Source: an uncultured Clostridia bacterium (lineage in GTDB: Bacteria; Bacillota; Clostridia; Lachnospirales; Lachnospiraceae). Taken from it: a stretch of 64,000 nt of DNA. The DNA is taken from contig CALBKM010000031.1 of assembly GCA_937895705.1 (NCBI GenBank), forward strand, positions 1 to 64,000, given 5' to 3'. The stretch's first letter is position 1, and each line of letters opens with the position of its first letter. The position numbers and the translations under genes were made by a program. Under the pieces are notes generated by a model. It was not told the DNA's origin. It saw nothing but the letters and a program-made list of their open reading frames with translations, and searched no databases. Shown here piece after piece: positions 44,301-53,165 of the stretch.

Positions 44301-45854
44301 ATGGAAACAGAAAAAAAGTGGGAACGGAGCGCGGGCATATTAATGCCGATCAGCAGTCTTCCGGGACCGTACGGCATCGGTACTTTAGGAAAAGAAGCCT
44401 TTGCCTTTGTGGATTTTGCAAGAGAGATGGAGTACTCTTACTGGCAGGTACTGCCGGTGGGACCGACGGGCTACGGTGACAGCCCGTACCAGTCCTTTTC
44501 TGCCTTTGCGGGCAATCCGTATTTTATCGATCTTCCGACCTTAATCGAGGAGGGCTTGCTTTCTGTAGAGGATTGCAGTGAAATCGAATGGGGCGAGAAG
44601 CCGGAGACGGTGGACTACGGTGCGCTTTATATGGGACGTCGCGAGGTGCTTCATATCGCATATAAGAGTAGCAAGCATCAGGATACGAAGGAGTTTAAGG
44701 AGTTCTGTAAAAAGAATGAGTATTGGTTGAGAGATTATGCGCTATTTATGGCAATCAAGGATTCCTTAGGCGGTCAGCCGTGGCAGGAGTGGGAGATGCC
44801 GTTGCGTCTCCACGAACAAGAAGCTTTGGCAAAGATGGAGCAAAAGCTTTCCGAGGAAGTGGGCTACTACATGTTTTGCCAGTTTAAGTTTGATGAGCAG
44901 TGGAACCGTCTGCGGAAGTATGCGAATCGTAAGGGTGTAGCGATTATCGGCGACATTCCGCTGTATATGGCAATGGATTCTTCGGATGTGTGGGCGCATT
45001 ACGATTTGTTTGAGCTGGATGCGATGCGCAGAGAAATCAATATTGCGGGAGTTCCGCCGGATTTGTTTTCCGCTACGGGCCAGCGATGGGGAAATCCGCT
45101 GTATCGTTGGGATGTGATGGAGGAGCAGAATTTTGACTGGTGGAGACGGCGTATGGCGATTTCAGCAAGCCGTTATGACGTGATTCGTATTGATCATTTT
45201 ATCGGTATCGTAAACTATTATTCCATTCCGGCAGAGAGTGAAACCGCGATGAACGGCGAATGGAAGAAGGGACCGGGTGAGAAATTGACCCGCATCATTA
45301 ACGAAGCGGTAGGTGAAGGCAAGATTATTGCCGAAGACCTTGGTGTAGTAACTCAGCCGGTGGTGGATTTGATGGAGGCCAACGAATATCCGGGGATGAA
45401 GGTGCTGGAGTTTGCTCTGGATTGCACGCCGGACAATCCGTATTTGCCGCACAATTTTACGTCAAACAATAGCATTGCTTATATCGGTACCCATGATAAT
45501 GAGACGTTGCACGGGTGTTTGTCCGGCAAGTCCGATTGGGATATGGGGCGCATCCGGGAGTACTTTGGCATCGGACGTCAGGAGTCCGTGGAGGATGCAC
45601 TGATTCGCGCGGCATATCGTACGCACCTTCATACCGCGATTTTCCAGATGCAGGATTTGCTGGGGCTGGGCAATGAAGCCCGCATGAATTTTCCTTCTAC
45701 CATGGGAAGTAACTGGCAGTGGCGTATGAAGAAGGACCAGTACGAGAAGATTAATGTACAGAAGTACCAGACGATGGCCTGGATGTATCGCAGACAAAAT
45801 AAGAATCCGATGTTACCGGATGAGGAAGACGAGGACACAAAGGAGGAGGCATAA
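44301..45854 (+). CDS. malQ: 4-alpha-glucanotransferase
   Basis: A 517-aa GH77 amylomaltase. Conserved segments are SLPGPYGIGTLGKEAFAFVDF, QVLPVGPTGYGDSPYQSFSAFAGNPYFIDL, IRIDHFIG with the nucleophile-region aspartate, IIAEDLGVV with the acid/base glutamate, and GTHDNET. It disproportionates maltodextrins in the cytosol and fits the importer genes downstream. The ATG at 44301 is preferred (GAAAGGA before it); another ATG lies eight codons upstream. Its stop overlaps the nitroreductase start (TAATG). Confidence 0.95.
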   Translation: METEKKWERSAGILMPISSLPGPYGIGTLGKEAFAFVDFAREMEYSYWQVLPVGPTGYGDSPYQSFSAFAGNPYFIDLPTLIEEGLLSVEDCSEIEWGEKPETVDYGALYMGRREVLHIAYKSSKHQDTKEFKEFCKKNEYWLRDYALFMAIKDSLGGQPWQEWEMPLRLHEQEALAKMEQKLSEEVGYYMFCQFKFDEQWNRLRKYANRKGVAIIGDIPLYMAMDSSDVWAHYDLFELDAMRREINIAGVPPDLFSATGQRWGNPLYRWDVMEEQNFDWWRRRMAISASRYDVIRIDHFIGIVNYYSIPAESETAMNGEWKKGPGEKLTRIINEAVGEGKIIAEDLGVVTQPVVDLMEANEYPGMKVLEFALDCTPDNPYLPHNFTSNNSIAYIGTHDNETLHGCLSGKSDWDMGRIREYFGIGRQESVEDALIRAAYRTHLHTAIFQMQDLLGLGNEARMNFPSTMGSNWQWRMKKDQYEKINVQKYQTMAWMYRRQNKNPMLPDEEDEDTKEEA

Positions 45855-46372
45855 TGAGCGAAGTGTTAGAAAAAATGCAGACAAGAAGAAGTATTCGAAG
45901 ATATACAGCGGATATGCTTCCGAAGGATGTCATCGAGAAAATCGTAGAGGCAGGGACGTTTGCGGCCAGCGGAATGAATTTGCAGACCCCGGTTATCATT
46001 GCGGTGACAAATAAGGAAATCAGAGATAAAATGTCCAAAGCGAATGCAAAGGTGATGGGAAGTGACAACGATCCGTTTTACGGAGCTCCGGTGGTACTTG
46101 TGGTGTTGGCGGAGAAGAAGGGCACTTATGTGTATGACGGAAGCCTTGTGATGGGCAATCTGATGTTAGCGGCCCATGAACTGGGCATCGGCAGCTGCTG
46201 GATTCATCGTGCCAAGGAAGTGTTTGAGCAGGAGGAATGGAAGCAGTGGTTAAAGGGGTTGGGCCTGAAAGGAGAGTATGAAGGAATCGGCAACTGTGTG
46301 TTGGGCTACGTAGACGGAGATTATCCGAACGAATTGCCGAGAAAAGATGACAGAGTGTATTTTGTAGAGTAG
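45854..46372 (+). CDS. Nitroreductase family protein
   Basis: A 172-aa FMN-dependent oxidoreductase. KMQTRRSIRRYT at the N-terminus and GSLVMGNLMLAAHELGIGSCWIHRAKE are nitroreductase signatures, the first with phosphate-binding arginines. The substrate is unknown. Translation is coupled to malQ through a 1-nt overlap, though a biochemical link to maltodextrin metabolism is not apparent. AGGAGG lies within the malQ tail. Confidence 0.88.
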   Translation: MSEVLEKMQTRRSIRRYTADMLPKDVIEKIVEAGTFAASGMNLQTPVIIAVTNKEIRDKMSKANAKVMGSDNDPFYGAPVVLVVLAEKKGTYVYDGSLVMGNLMLAAHELGIGSCWIHRAKEVFEQEEWKQWLKGLGLKGEYEGIGNCVLGYVDGDYPNELPRKDDRVYFVE

Positions 46373-46399
46373 TTTTTCAATCAGAATCAGTATAATTTT

Positions 46400-46457
46400 C
46401 CGCCGGAACGGTTAGGCTATATGCGTAAAACACGTGAGTCACCGCCCGGCGGTTTTT
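46400..46457 (+). terminator. Terminator after the nitroreductase gene, long loop
   Basis: CCGCCGG (46400-46406) pairs with CCGGCGG (46446-46452), followed by five T. The 39-nt loop contains further pairing (GTGAGTCAC). A TATAAT-like hexamer (46391-46396) lies just upstream without a good -35, so a regulated leader for the binding-protein gene is possible but weak. Confidence 0.6.
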
Positions 46458-46556
46458 CTTTAGGTGAAATCGGCACAGATGCCCCAAAAGGAAATCTGCC
46501 TAGCGGAAAAGTAAGTTCTTTTGAGAAAGACTCCGTAGAATGTGAGGAAAAAAAGT

Positions 46557-47900
46557 ATGAGATTGTTAAAGAAGATTAGAAAGATAGTGGCCACAACGTT
46601 GGTTTGCGGTATGGTGCTTGGCATGACTGCTTGTGCCTGCGGTGAGGATTCCGGAAACGGCGGAACGACCACACCGGGCGCCGGTCAGTCAGGTGACCAG
46701 AGTGGTCAGTCCGGAAATCAAGGCGGGGAAGCAAAGAAGATGACACTTACGGTTTGGTCACCGGCGGAGGATCAGGCTCCGCAGGAGGGTGTACCGAACG
46801 GGCTTCTTGCCAAGTGGTGCACAGAGTTTGCTAACGAACACCCCGAGTGGGATATCACCTTTCAGTATGGAGTGTGCTCCGAGGGCGATGCCAGAGATGT
46901 GGTAACCAAGGATTTGGATGCGGCAGCGGATGTGTATATGTATGCCAATGACCAGCTGGCAACTTTGGTGGGTGCCGGTGCTTTGGCAGAATTCGGTGGC
47001 TCTGCGTTGGAAACGATTCGTACCATGAATAATGACACGATGTTCCGTAGTGTAACCTACGAGGATGCGGTGTACGGCGTACCGTATACGCCGAACACGC
47101 TGATTTTGTATTACAATGACGAGATGTTTGACGAGGACGAAGTAAAGTCTCTGAATACTATGCTGACAAAGGATTTGGGAAAAGGTGTGGCTGCCTTCGG
47201 TATGGAAATTACCGACAGCTGGTATATTGAGCAGTTTTATTATGCAGGCGGATTTACCTTATACGGACCGGACGGTACCGATGAAGCGGCCGGCACAAAT
47301 ATCGGGGACTTTGGTTTTGTTACGGAGTATCTTGTGGATTTGGTGAAGAATCCGAAGTTCCATGTGGAGTCCGGTGACGATTCCATTGCCCGTTTGAAAA
47401 ATAGAACCCTCGGTGCTCTTGTATCCGGATCCTGGAAGGCAAGTGCAATTCGTGAGGCGCTTGGAGACGATTTTGAAACAGCGGAGCTACCGTCGGTTAC
47501 CTTTGATAACGGTGTGTCCGGTGTCATGCGTCAGTTTACCGGTTCCAAGGCAGTAGGGGTAAATCCGCGTAGCGAAAACATGGCAGCGGCGGTGGCCCTG
47601 GCGTTGTATCTCGGTAGTGAAAGCGTGCAGAGAGACCGTTTTGAATACCGTGGGGTGACCCCGGTGAATGTAAATCTTGCGGAATCCGAGGAAGTGTTGG
47701 AAAGCCCGATTGCAGAGGCGGAAAATTCGGTAGTACTGCATACTTCCGTGGTACAGCCGACAGTGCCGGCAATTTCCAACTGGTTTACCATTGTGGAGAC
47801 CTTTGCGAAGGAGATTTATAACGGGACCATCACCAAAGAAAATGCGGCGGAGCGTACCAAGCAGTTGGAAGAAGCGCTCAACGCGGGGACAGGGTTTTAG
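46557..47900 (+). CDS. Maltose/maltodextrin ABC transporter substrate-binding lipoprotein
   Basis: A 447-aa extracellular binding protein. It has a basic start, a hydrophobic stretch and a lipobox ending at Cys26 (LGMTAC), then a Gly/Ser/Gln-rich linker to about residue 60. The core resembles MalE-type family 1 binding proteins (MTLTVWSPAEDQAP, VYGVPYTPNTLILYYNDEMF, GVNPRSENMAAAVALALYLGS). Context with malQ and MalF/MalG-type permeases supports maltodextrin as ligand. The ATG at 46557 follows GTGAGGA. Confidence 0.88.
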   Translation: MRLLKKIRKIVATTLVCGMVLGMTACACGEDSGNGGTTTPGAGQSGDQSGQSGNQGGEAKKMTLTVWSPAEDQAPQEGVPNGLLAKWCTEFANEHPEWDITFQYGVCSEGDARDVVTKDLDAAADVYMYANDQLATLVGAGALAEFGGSALETIRTMNNDTMFRSVTYEDAVYGVPYTPNTLILYYNDEMFDEDEVKSLNTMLTKDLGKGVAAFGMEITDSWYIEQFYYAGGFTLYGPDGTDEAAGTNIGDFGFVTEYLVDLVKNPKFHVESGDDSIARLKNRTLGALVSGSWKASAIREALGDDFETAELPSVTFDNGVSGVMRQFTGSKAVGVNPRSENMAAAVALALYLGSESVQRDRFEYRGVTPVNVNLAESEEVLESPIAEAENSVVLHTSVVQPTVPAISNWFTIVETFAKEIYNGTITKENAAERTKQLEEALNAGTGF

Positions 47901-48002
47901 AAAGAGAATCAAATTGTTTTAGAGATTATTTGGTGAGGGAAGTAATCGCAGGTAACAAAGGGGCATTTGAAGGAAAAAGTATGACTTGTACAAGGAGGCA
48001 GT

Positions 48003-49388
48003 ATGAAAAAGGCAAAGAAATTTACAGCCATTGGTGAGGCAGGTTTTTTGGAGTCTTGGGGAAAAGGTGACATTTTTACAAAACTTTCCCTCCTTGTACC
48101 GGGTCTGGGGAACATCCGAAGGGGCCAGATTGCAAAGGGGATTTTATTCCTTTTTCTTGCAGCGGCTTATGTGATTTACTTTTTTGAAATAGGCTTAAAT
48201 GTGCTTTCCAAGCTTTCGACTTTGGGAACGAAGACTCAGGAAAAGGTATGGGACGATGCTCAGGGAATCTTTGTGTATGAACCGGGTGACAATTCCCTTC
48301 TGATTTTGCTTTCCGGTGTGATTTTTGTGTTTCTTTCTTTGGCATTTTTGCTCTTTTTACGGATGGCGGTACGTTCCGCGTACTATGCGGAGGAGTTGGC
48401 GAGAGCAGGACGCAGAGTGCCGAAATTTCGGGAAGAAATCGAGATGCATTTTAACGGAAGACTGCACCGGACATTACTTTCCCTGCCGGTACTTGGTGTG
48501 CTGGTATTCACCATACTGCCGCTTGTTTTCATGATCAGTATGGCATTTACCAACTATGACCGGGACCATCAGGTACCGGGAAAGTTGTTTACCTGGGTAG
48601 GACTGGATAATTTTCGGACAGTGCTGGATTTTGACGGTGCTTTCGGACAGACTTTCTGGCCGATTCTGGGCTGGACTTTTACCTGGGCGATTTTTGCCAC
48701 GTTCTTAAATTACATTTTGGGAATGCTACTGGCTATTTTGATTAACAAAAAAGAAGTGCGGTGGAAAGGCTTTTGGAGATTTTGTTTTATTCTGTCTATT
48801 GCGGTGCCACAGTTTGTGACCCTTCTTACCATGCGGACACTACTTCAGCCAAACGGTGCGGTAAACGTACTGTTGCGGGAATGGGGAGTGATTGCGCAGG
48901 ATGCGGCGTTGCCCTTTTTTACGGACGCCACCTGGGCGAGAGTGACGATTATTCTTGTGAATATCTGGGTGGGTGTACCTTACACTTTGTTGACAACTAC
49001 CGGAATTTTACAGAACATTCCTACGGAGCTTTACGAGGCGGCAAAGGTGGACGGTGCCAATGAGAGAGTGACTTTTTTAAAGATTACTCTGCCTTATATG
49101 CTTTTTGTAACGGCGCCGACCCTCATTACCACATTTATTAACAACATCAACAATTTTAACGTTGTTTACCTGTTGTCCGGAGGCGCCCCGGCGACACTGG
49201 AATATTACCGGGGCACGGCGGGAAAAACCGACCTTCTGGTGACCTGGCTTTATAAGCTGACTATTGATAATAAGGACTACTGCTACGGCGCGGTCATCGG
49301 TATTTTAACTTTTGTAATTTCCATCGTGATTTCACTGGTGGCATACCGCAGAACTGCGTCCTATAAGAATGAGGAGGGGTTCCAATGA
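48003..49388 (+). CDS. Maltose-type ABC transporter permease (MalF-like)
   Basis: A 461-aa permease with an extra N-terminal region containing two membrane helices (about 40-60 and 98-118) before the six-helix core. The EAA motif is ELYEAAKVDGANERVTFLKITLP. The layout matches MalF of Firmicute maltodextrin importers. RBS AGGAGG. It overlaps the next permease gene by 4 nt. Confidence 0.9.
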   Translation: MKKAKKFTAIGEAGFLESWGKGDIFTKLSLLVPGLGNIRRGQIAKGILFLFLAAAYVIYFFEIGLNVLSKLSTLGTKTQEKVWDDAQGIFVYEPGDNSLLILLSGVIFVFLSLAFLLFLRMAVRSAYYAEELARAGRRVPKFREEIEMHFNGRLHRTLLSLPVLGVLVFTILPLVFMISMAFTNYDRDHQVPGKLFTWVGLDNFRTVLDFDGAFGQTFWPILGWTFTWAIFATFLNYILGMLLAILINKKEVRWKGFWRFCFILSIAVPQFVTLLTMRTLLQPNGAVNVLLREWGVIAQDAALPFFTDATWARVTIILVNIWVGVPYTLLTTTGILQNIPTELYEAAKVDGANERVTFLKITLPYMLFVTAPTLITTFINNINNFNVVYLLSGGAPATLEYYRGTAGKTDLLVTWLYKLTIDNKDYCYGAVIGILTFVISIVISLVAYRRTASYKNEEGFQ

Positions 49389-50233
49389 GAAAAAAGAAAA
49401 AGCTTCGCACGATACTTCTTCATGTGTTTCTTGGGGTATTGGCAACGGTGTGGTTATTCCCGATTTTATGGATTGTCATGACCTCTCTTCGAGGGGAACC
49501 GGGTTCCTATTTTACCACTTTTTTCCCGAAAGAAATCACTTTTGCAAATTTTACGAGGTTGTTTACGGAAACGGATGTACTGAATTTTCCGCGGTGGTTT
49601 TCCAATACCTTGATTGTATCGATATTCACATGTGTGATTTCTACCTTTTTTGTATTGGCGGTGTCCTATTCCATGTCACGGATGCGTTTTAAGCTCAGAA
49701 AGCCCTTTATGAATGTGGCGTTGGTGCTTGGCATGTTTCCGGCGTTCATGTCCATGATTGCGGTGTATTATATTCTGAAGGGAATTAATCTGACGGAGGG
49801 CGTCATGAAGCTGGTGTCGCTGGTATTGGTGTACTCTGCCGGCACGGGCTTAGGTTTTTATATCGCAAAAGGCTTTTTTGACACCATACCGAAAAGTGTG
49901 GACGAGGCAGCTATGATAGATGGGGCGTCCCGGTTTAAGATTTTTTACAAGATCACGGTTCCGCTTTCCAAGCCTATTATTGTGTATACGGTGATTACGT
50001 CCTTTTTGGCACCGTGGCTGGATTTTATATTTGCCCGGGTGATCGCCGGGGCTGACAGCCGGTATTATACGGTGGCCATCGGGCTTTGGAGTATGCTTGA
50101 AAGGGAGTATGTGTACCACTATTATACCCGGTTTGCGGCAGGATCCGTGTGTGTGGCAATCCCGATTGCAGCGTTGTTTCTCTTCACCCAACGGTATTAT
50201 GCCGAAGGGCTGTCGGGAGCGGTGAAGGGGTAA
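49385..50233 (+). CDS. Maltose-type ABC transporter permease (MalG-like)
   Basis: A 282-aa permease with six predicted membrane helices and the EAA loop SVDEAAMIDGASRFKIFYKITVPLS. It starts at ATGA overlapping the MalF-like stop. No ATPase gene follows; as in many Firmicutes a shared MsmX-type ATPase encoded elsewhere is likely. Confidence 0.9.
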   Translation: MRKKKKLRTILLHVFLGVLATVWLFPILWIVMTSLRGEPGSYFTTFFPKEITFANFTRLFTETDVLNFPRWFSNTLIVSIFTCVISTFFVLAVSYSMSRMRFKLRKPFMNVALVLGMFPAFMSMIAVYYILKGINLTEGVMKLVSLVLVYSAGTGLGFYIAKGFFDTIPKSVDEAAMIDGASRFKIFYKITVPLSKPIIVYTVITSFLAPWLDFIFARVIAGADSRYYTVAIGLWSMLEREYVYHYYTRFAAGSVCVAIPIAALFLFTQRYYAEGLSGAVKG

Positions 50234-50243
50234 GTTCCCGTGC

Positions 50244-50272
50244 TTGAGTTTATGCCTTGTGTATGCTAAAAT
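50244..50272 (+). promoter_or_regulatory. Promoter of the chromate-transporter gene pair
   Basis: TTGAGT (50244-50249), a 17-nt spacer and TAAAAT (50267-50272), about 40 nt before the first gene. Confidence 0.65.
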
Positions 50273-50311
50273 AGAGGCAAAATTACGCAGAAAATCGGAA
50301 AGGAACCAAAG

Positions 50312-50875
50312 ATGTTAGCTGAGTTATTTTTCACTTTTGCCAAAATCGGTCTCTTTACCTTTGGCGGTGGCTATGCCATGATTGCGCAAATCAAGGAGAC
50401 CGTGATGGAGCAAAAGGGTTGGCTTGATGAAGAGGAATTGATGCAGATTATTACGGTGGCGGAGTCCACGCCGGGGCCGATTGCTATCAATATGGCCACA
50501 TACGTGGGCTACAAGAAAAAGGGTCTGGCAGGAAGTGCAATGGCCACCCTTGGAGTGGTGTTGCCTTCCCTTGTCATTCTATATGTGATTTCACTGTTTT
50601 TGGATGCTTTTTTAGAAAATAAATATGTGGCTTATGCTTTTACGGGAATCAAATGCGGAGTGGCATTTTTGATTTTACGGGCGGGGTTTGACATGTTAAT
50701 GAAGCTGGAAAAGAGGGTGATTCCGTGCCTTACCTTTGGGTGTGTGTTTGTGTTGATGCTTTTGTTTGATTTGTTTTCCGTATCCTTCAGTTCTGTTTGG
50801 TTTATTTTGCTGGGCGGTGTGTTGGGAATCGTGCTCTATGCAGTTCTTTCTTCGAAGAAGGAGGTGGGGCAATGA
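50312..50875 (+). CDS. Chromate transporter family protein, subunit 1
   Basis: A 187-aa short CHR-domain protein with the motifs FTFGGGYAMIAQIKE, and ESTPGPIAINMATYVGYKKKG, and about five hydrophobic segments. Short CHR proteins come as pairs equal to one full ChrA; the second is next door. Actual substrate in gut anaerobes is uncertain. GGAAAGGAA precedes the ATG. Confidence 0.9.
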   Translation: MLAELFFTFAKIGLFTFGGGYAMIAQIKETVMEQKGWLDEEELMQIITVAESTPGPIAINMATYVGYKKKGLAGSAMATLGVVLPSLVILYVISLFLDAFLENKYVAYAFTGIKCGVAFLILRAGFDMLMKLEKRVIPCLTFGCVFVLMLLFDLFSVSFSSVWFILLGGVLGIVLYAVLSSKKEVGQ

Positions 50876-51456
50876 TTTATCTGCAGCTTTTTCTGGAGTT
50901 TTTTAAGATTGGTTTGTTTTGCTTCGGCGGAGCCTTCGGAATGATTCCGCTCATTGAGGAAACGGTGGTAACTCGTGGCTGGTTGACGGAAAGCGAATTC
51001 TTCAACCTAATCGGTGTGTGTGAATCCACGCCGGGACCGATAGCGGTGAATACGGCGACTTATGTCGGCTCTGTGATGGGAGGCCCCCTCGGAAGTATTG
51101 CCGCCACCTTAGGTGTGGTGTTGCCGTCTTTTCTCATTATCCTGCTCATTGCTTCGGTGTTAAAAAATCTGACGGACAACAAGTATTTTAAAGGATTTAT
51201 GCGGGGGGTAAAACCGGTGGTAGTGGCACTGATTTTATCCACGGGAAGTCTGCTTTTATTGAAAACAATCGGATACAGCGGATTGGAAGAGTTTCGGATA
51301 GATTTGGTGTCTGTGGTAATTTTGGTACTGCTGGTAGGGATTTATTTTGGGGTTACCCGCCTGCTAAAAAAGAAGCTCAGTGCGATGAAGATTATTTTGT
51401 TATCTGCGGGGCTGGGCGTGGCGGTGTCTATGGTAGCAGAGGCGGTTTCTATTTGA
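50872..51456 (+). CDS. Chromate transporter family protein, subunit 2
   Basis: A 194-aa short CHR protein: FCFGGAFGMIPLIEETVV and CESTPGPIAVNTATYVGSVMGG repeat the motifs of subunit 1. It starts ATG overlapping the previous stop (ATGA) with GGAGGTGGGG before it; a longer frame from 50797 would sit inside the previous gene and is rejected. Confidence 0.9.
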   Translation: MIYLQLFLEFFKIGLFCFGGAFGMIPLIEETVVTRGWLTESEFFNLIGVCESTPGPIAVNTATYVGSVMGGPLGSIAATLGVVLPSFLIILLIASVLKNLTDNKYFKGFMRGVKPVVVALILSTGSLLLLKTIGYSGLEEFRIDLVSVVILVLLVGIYFGVTRLLKKKLSAMKIILLSAGLGVAVSMVAEAVSI

Positions 51457-51471
51457 TGAGGGGGGGAAGGT

Positions 51472-51828
51472 ATGACGGAAAGAAAAGAAGTTCTGGAGTA
51501 CGGGAGCGGGTTGCCGGATGTGTACATAGATGCCCCGTTCCGGGATGAAAACTGGATACTGTTGCGATATAAAAAGAATAAAAAAGCATTTGCATGGACC
51601 TATGAAAGAAACGGGTTCATGTGGGTAAATGTGAAAGTGGACCCGGACTGGAGGGATTTCTGGAGAAATGCTTACGCGGCAGTGCGACCGGGATATCATC
51701 AGAATAAGGAACATTGGAATTCCGTTCGATTGGATGGGAGTATTCCGGATGAAGAGATGAAGCGTATGATTGCCGAGAGTTATGATCTGGTGGTAAAAAA
51801 AGCAGAGAAAAGAAAAAATAGAAAATAA
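51472..51828 (+). CDS. MmcQ/YjbR family protein
   Basis: A 118-aa protein. VLEYGSGLPDVYIDAPFRDENWILLRYKKNKKAF and the later PGYHQNKEHWNSVRLDGSIPDEEMKRMIAESYDLVV are typical of MmcQ/YjbR, a small DNA-binding-like fold of unknown function. It lies 15 nt after the chromate-transporter pair, probably cotranscribed. Confidence 0.88.
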   Translation: MTERKEVLEYGSGLPDVYIDAPFRDENWILLRYKKNKKAFAWTYERNGFMWVNVKVDPDWRDFWRNAYAAVRPGYHQNKEHWNSVRLDGSIPDEEMKRMIAESYDLVVKKAEKRKNRK

Positions 51829-51831
51829 ATA

Positions 51832-51866
51832 AACGTCCACAGAAAACTTCGGGTACTGTGGACGTT
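51832..51866. terminator. Terminator after the MmcQ/YjbR gene
   Basis: AACGTCCACAG (51832-51842) pairs perfectly with CTGTGGACGTT (51856-51866), followed by CGTTTG. A second hairpin GCGTTTC/GAAACGC (51887-51906) lies between it and the next, convergent gene. Confidence 0.8.
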
Positions 51867-51916
51867 CGTTTGTATGTGTTTGTGTAGCGTTTCTTTGAAG
51901 AAACGCACACGAAGCC

Positions 51917-52201
51917 TCAGCTTGCATCGGCAACCTTTTGTTGCCGGTACAAAATCCGCTTGATGGTATCTTCGGAAAGATGATACTCGGTAGCAAGGTG
52001 CGACACGGTCATACCGGTCTGCTTCTTTGCGCGGATTTCAAGGTTTCTTGCTTCTAAAAGTTTCTTTGCACCGGACTTGCTTCCCCACGCCTTGCGGGCA
52101 GCCGTTTCCGGCGGTATGTAAATGAGGCCGTCTCCGACGTAGCTTCGCACCTGATTGATGAGCCAGTCCGGAAGGACCTTTTCTGCGTTGATATATGACA
52201 T
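51917..52201 (-). CDS. CD3324-family small regulator (Mor/HTH-like)
   Basis: A 94-aa protein, MSYINAEKVLPDWLINQVRS at the start with YVGDGLIYIPPE following, and a C-terminal helix-turn-helix (GMTVSHLATEYHLSEDTIKRIL). It matches the CD3324 family of Clostridia as I know it. The ATG at 52201 follows AAGGAG; the same AAGGAGTGA contains the stop codon of the upstream reading frame, so the two are translationally linked. Function is unknown. Confidence 0.85.
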   Translation of the reverse strand: MSYINAEKVLPDWLINQVRSYVGDGLIYIPPETAARKAWGSKSGAKKLLEARNLEIRAKKQTGMTVSHLATEYHLSEDTIKRILYRQQKVADAS

Positions 52202-52206
52202 AAAAA

Positions 52207-52482
52207 TCACTCCTTTGAATGTTGGCTGGACTGCGAAAACTGCGTAACAGCAAAGCAATCCGTTAATAAAAATCCATTCAAAAAGTGCAGCATATATCTG
52301 AAGATAGAGTTTCGCTTGCGAAACTCCCGCGCGGCTTTTGGGTCGCAGTTATGCGACAATTTCTGCTGCAAAAGCATGCGCATTATTAGCGGCGATACCG
52401 CTCCGTACACTGCCGCTTAGATATAAGCTGCACGGAGCTGATCAAATCCTGTTAAGTTATGTCCTCTTAAACGATAATCCAC
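52207..52482 (-). pseudogene. Small reading frame with in-frame TAA, rich in palindromes
   Basis: A GTG at 52482 behind GGGAGTGAG opens a 21-codon peptide (MDYRLRGHNLTGFDQLRAAY...) ending at TAA (52419-52417). The same frame then stays open for about 69 more codons, through MYGAVSPLIMRMLLQQ and REFRKRN, to a TGA overlapping the next gene's RBS. Between 52285 and 52433 the DNA contains one long outer inverted repeat and three perfect hairpins. It is either a pseudogene broken by one nonsense codon and a palindromic insertion, a short peptide followed by a structured RNA, or two small genes. I do not recognise the product. Confidence 0.4.
52285..52433. repeat. Nested palindromic element
   Basis: Outer arms GTGCAGCATATATCTGAAG (52285-52303) and CTTAGATATAAGCTGCAC (52416-52433) are near-complementary. 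Inside are GAGTTTCGC/GCGAAACTC (52307-52326), GTCGCA/TGCGAC (52342-52357) and AGCGG/CCGCT (52388-52402). The arrangement suggests a mobile palindromic repeat or a multi-branched RNA. Confidence 0.6.
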
Positions 52483-52567
52483 GAAACTCACTCCCTTCTC
52501 GTGTTGAAAAACAATTGCACCTTCCTTTATCTTAACATAAAGCGGTTGAATTTTCAACTAAGAAAGC

Positions 52568-52593
52568 AGTGTCATGTTTGGATTAAAGTGTTT
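52568..52593. repeat. 26-bp direct repeat, left copy
   Basis: The sequence starting AGTGTCATGTTTGGATTAAA and ending GTGTTT overlaps the last codons and stop of the GNAT gene. The copy at 57309-57334 differs at one base (ATTAAA versus ATAAAA) in the same orientation. Flanks are unrelated. Confidence 0.85.
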
Positions 52594-53107
52594 TTGACAT
52601 ATACAAAATCAAATCATCATCAACGGTACAAACCGTCTCATACTGTATACACTGCTTATCCTGATACCACACACCGGACCCATCCGGAATATACCCGCGC
52701 TTAGCATACATCCGTTGGGCACTGCCATAGGCATCACACAGGCCGACACCCAGACAGACGGTATCCGCATATTGACCGGCGATTTGTTCTGCCACATCCA
52801 TCAGCTTATTTCCGATTCCTTTTCTTTGGTATTTCTTCAACACGCCGAAATCAACAATTATCGGGTACCCTTTCCCTTTGAACGGTCCTTCGTGGACGGT
52901 CAGGTACACATACACAGAACCGGCGGGATGCCCCTGATATACCGCTGTCAGGGCAACGCATTTTCCTTCGGCCTGGTCTTTTAGTCTTATCAGACAATCG
53001 CCGATTTCCGGGTGCCATCCCTGAGCGGTGTATTCATCGTAAAAGATTCGGTCATCTGCTTCTTCCATGTTGCGAATCACTATATCTTCGTCTTTGTAGT
53101 AAATCAT
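52583..53107 (-). CDS. GNAT-family N-acetyltransferase
   Basis: A 174-aa protein with the acetyl-CoA loop VLKKYQRKGIGNKLMDVAEQI near residue 90-110 and the SAQRMYAKRGYIPDGSGVWY segment. The substrate is unknown. It is the last gene of the six-gene minus-strand block; its stop lies inside the left 26-bp direct repeat. RBS AAGGAGAA. Confidence 0.87.
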   Translation of the reverse strand: MIYYKDEDIVIRNMEEADDRIFYDEYTAQGWHPEIGDCLIRLKDQAEGKCVALTAVYQGHPAGSVYVYLTVHEGPFKGKGYPIIVDFGVLKKYQRKGIGNKLMDVAEQIAGQYADTVCLGVGLCDAYGSAQRMYAKRGYIPDGSGVWYQDKQCIQYETVCTVDDDLILYMSKTL

Positions 53108-53165
53108 TGTATTTGTTCTCCTTCATCTGTTTTGTATTCTCGAGCATGCGAAAAGCATTCGTTAC

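Noticed and set aside
46400..46556. ZTP or other known riboswitch before the maltodextrin-binding protein gene
   Set aside because: The stem-loop shares only a GC-rich stem with ZTP RNAs; conserved loop residues are missing, and it reads best as a terminator.
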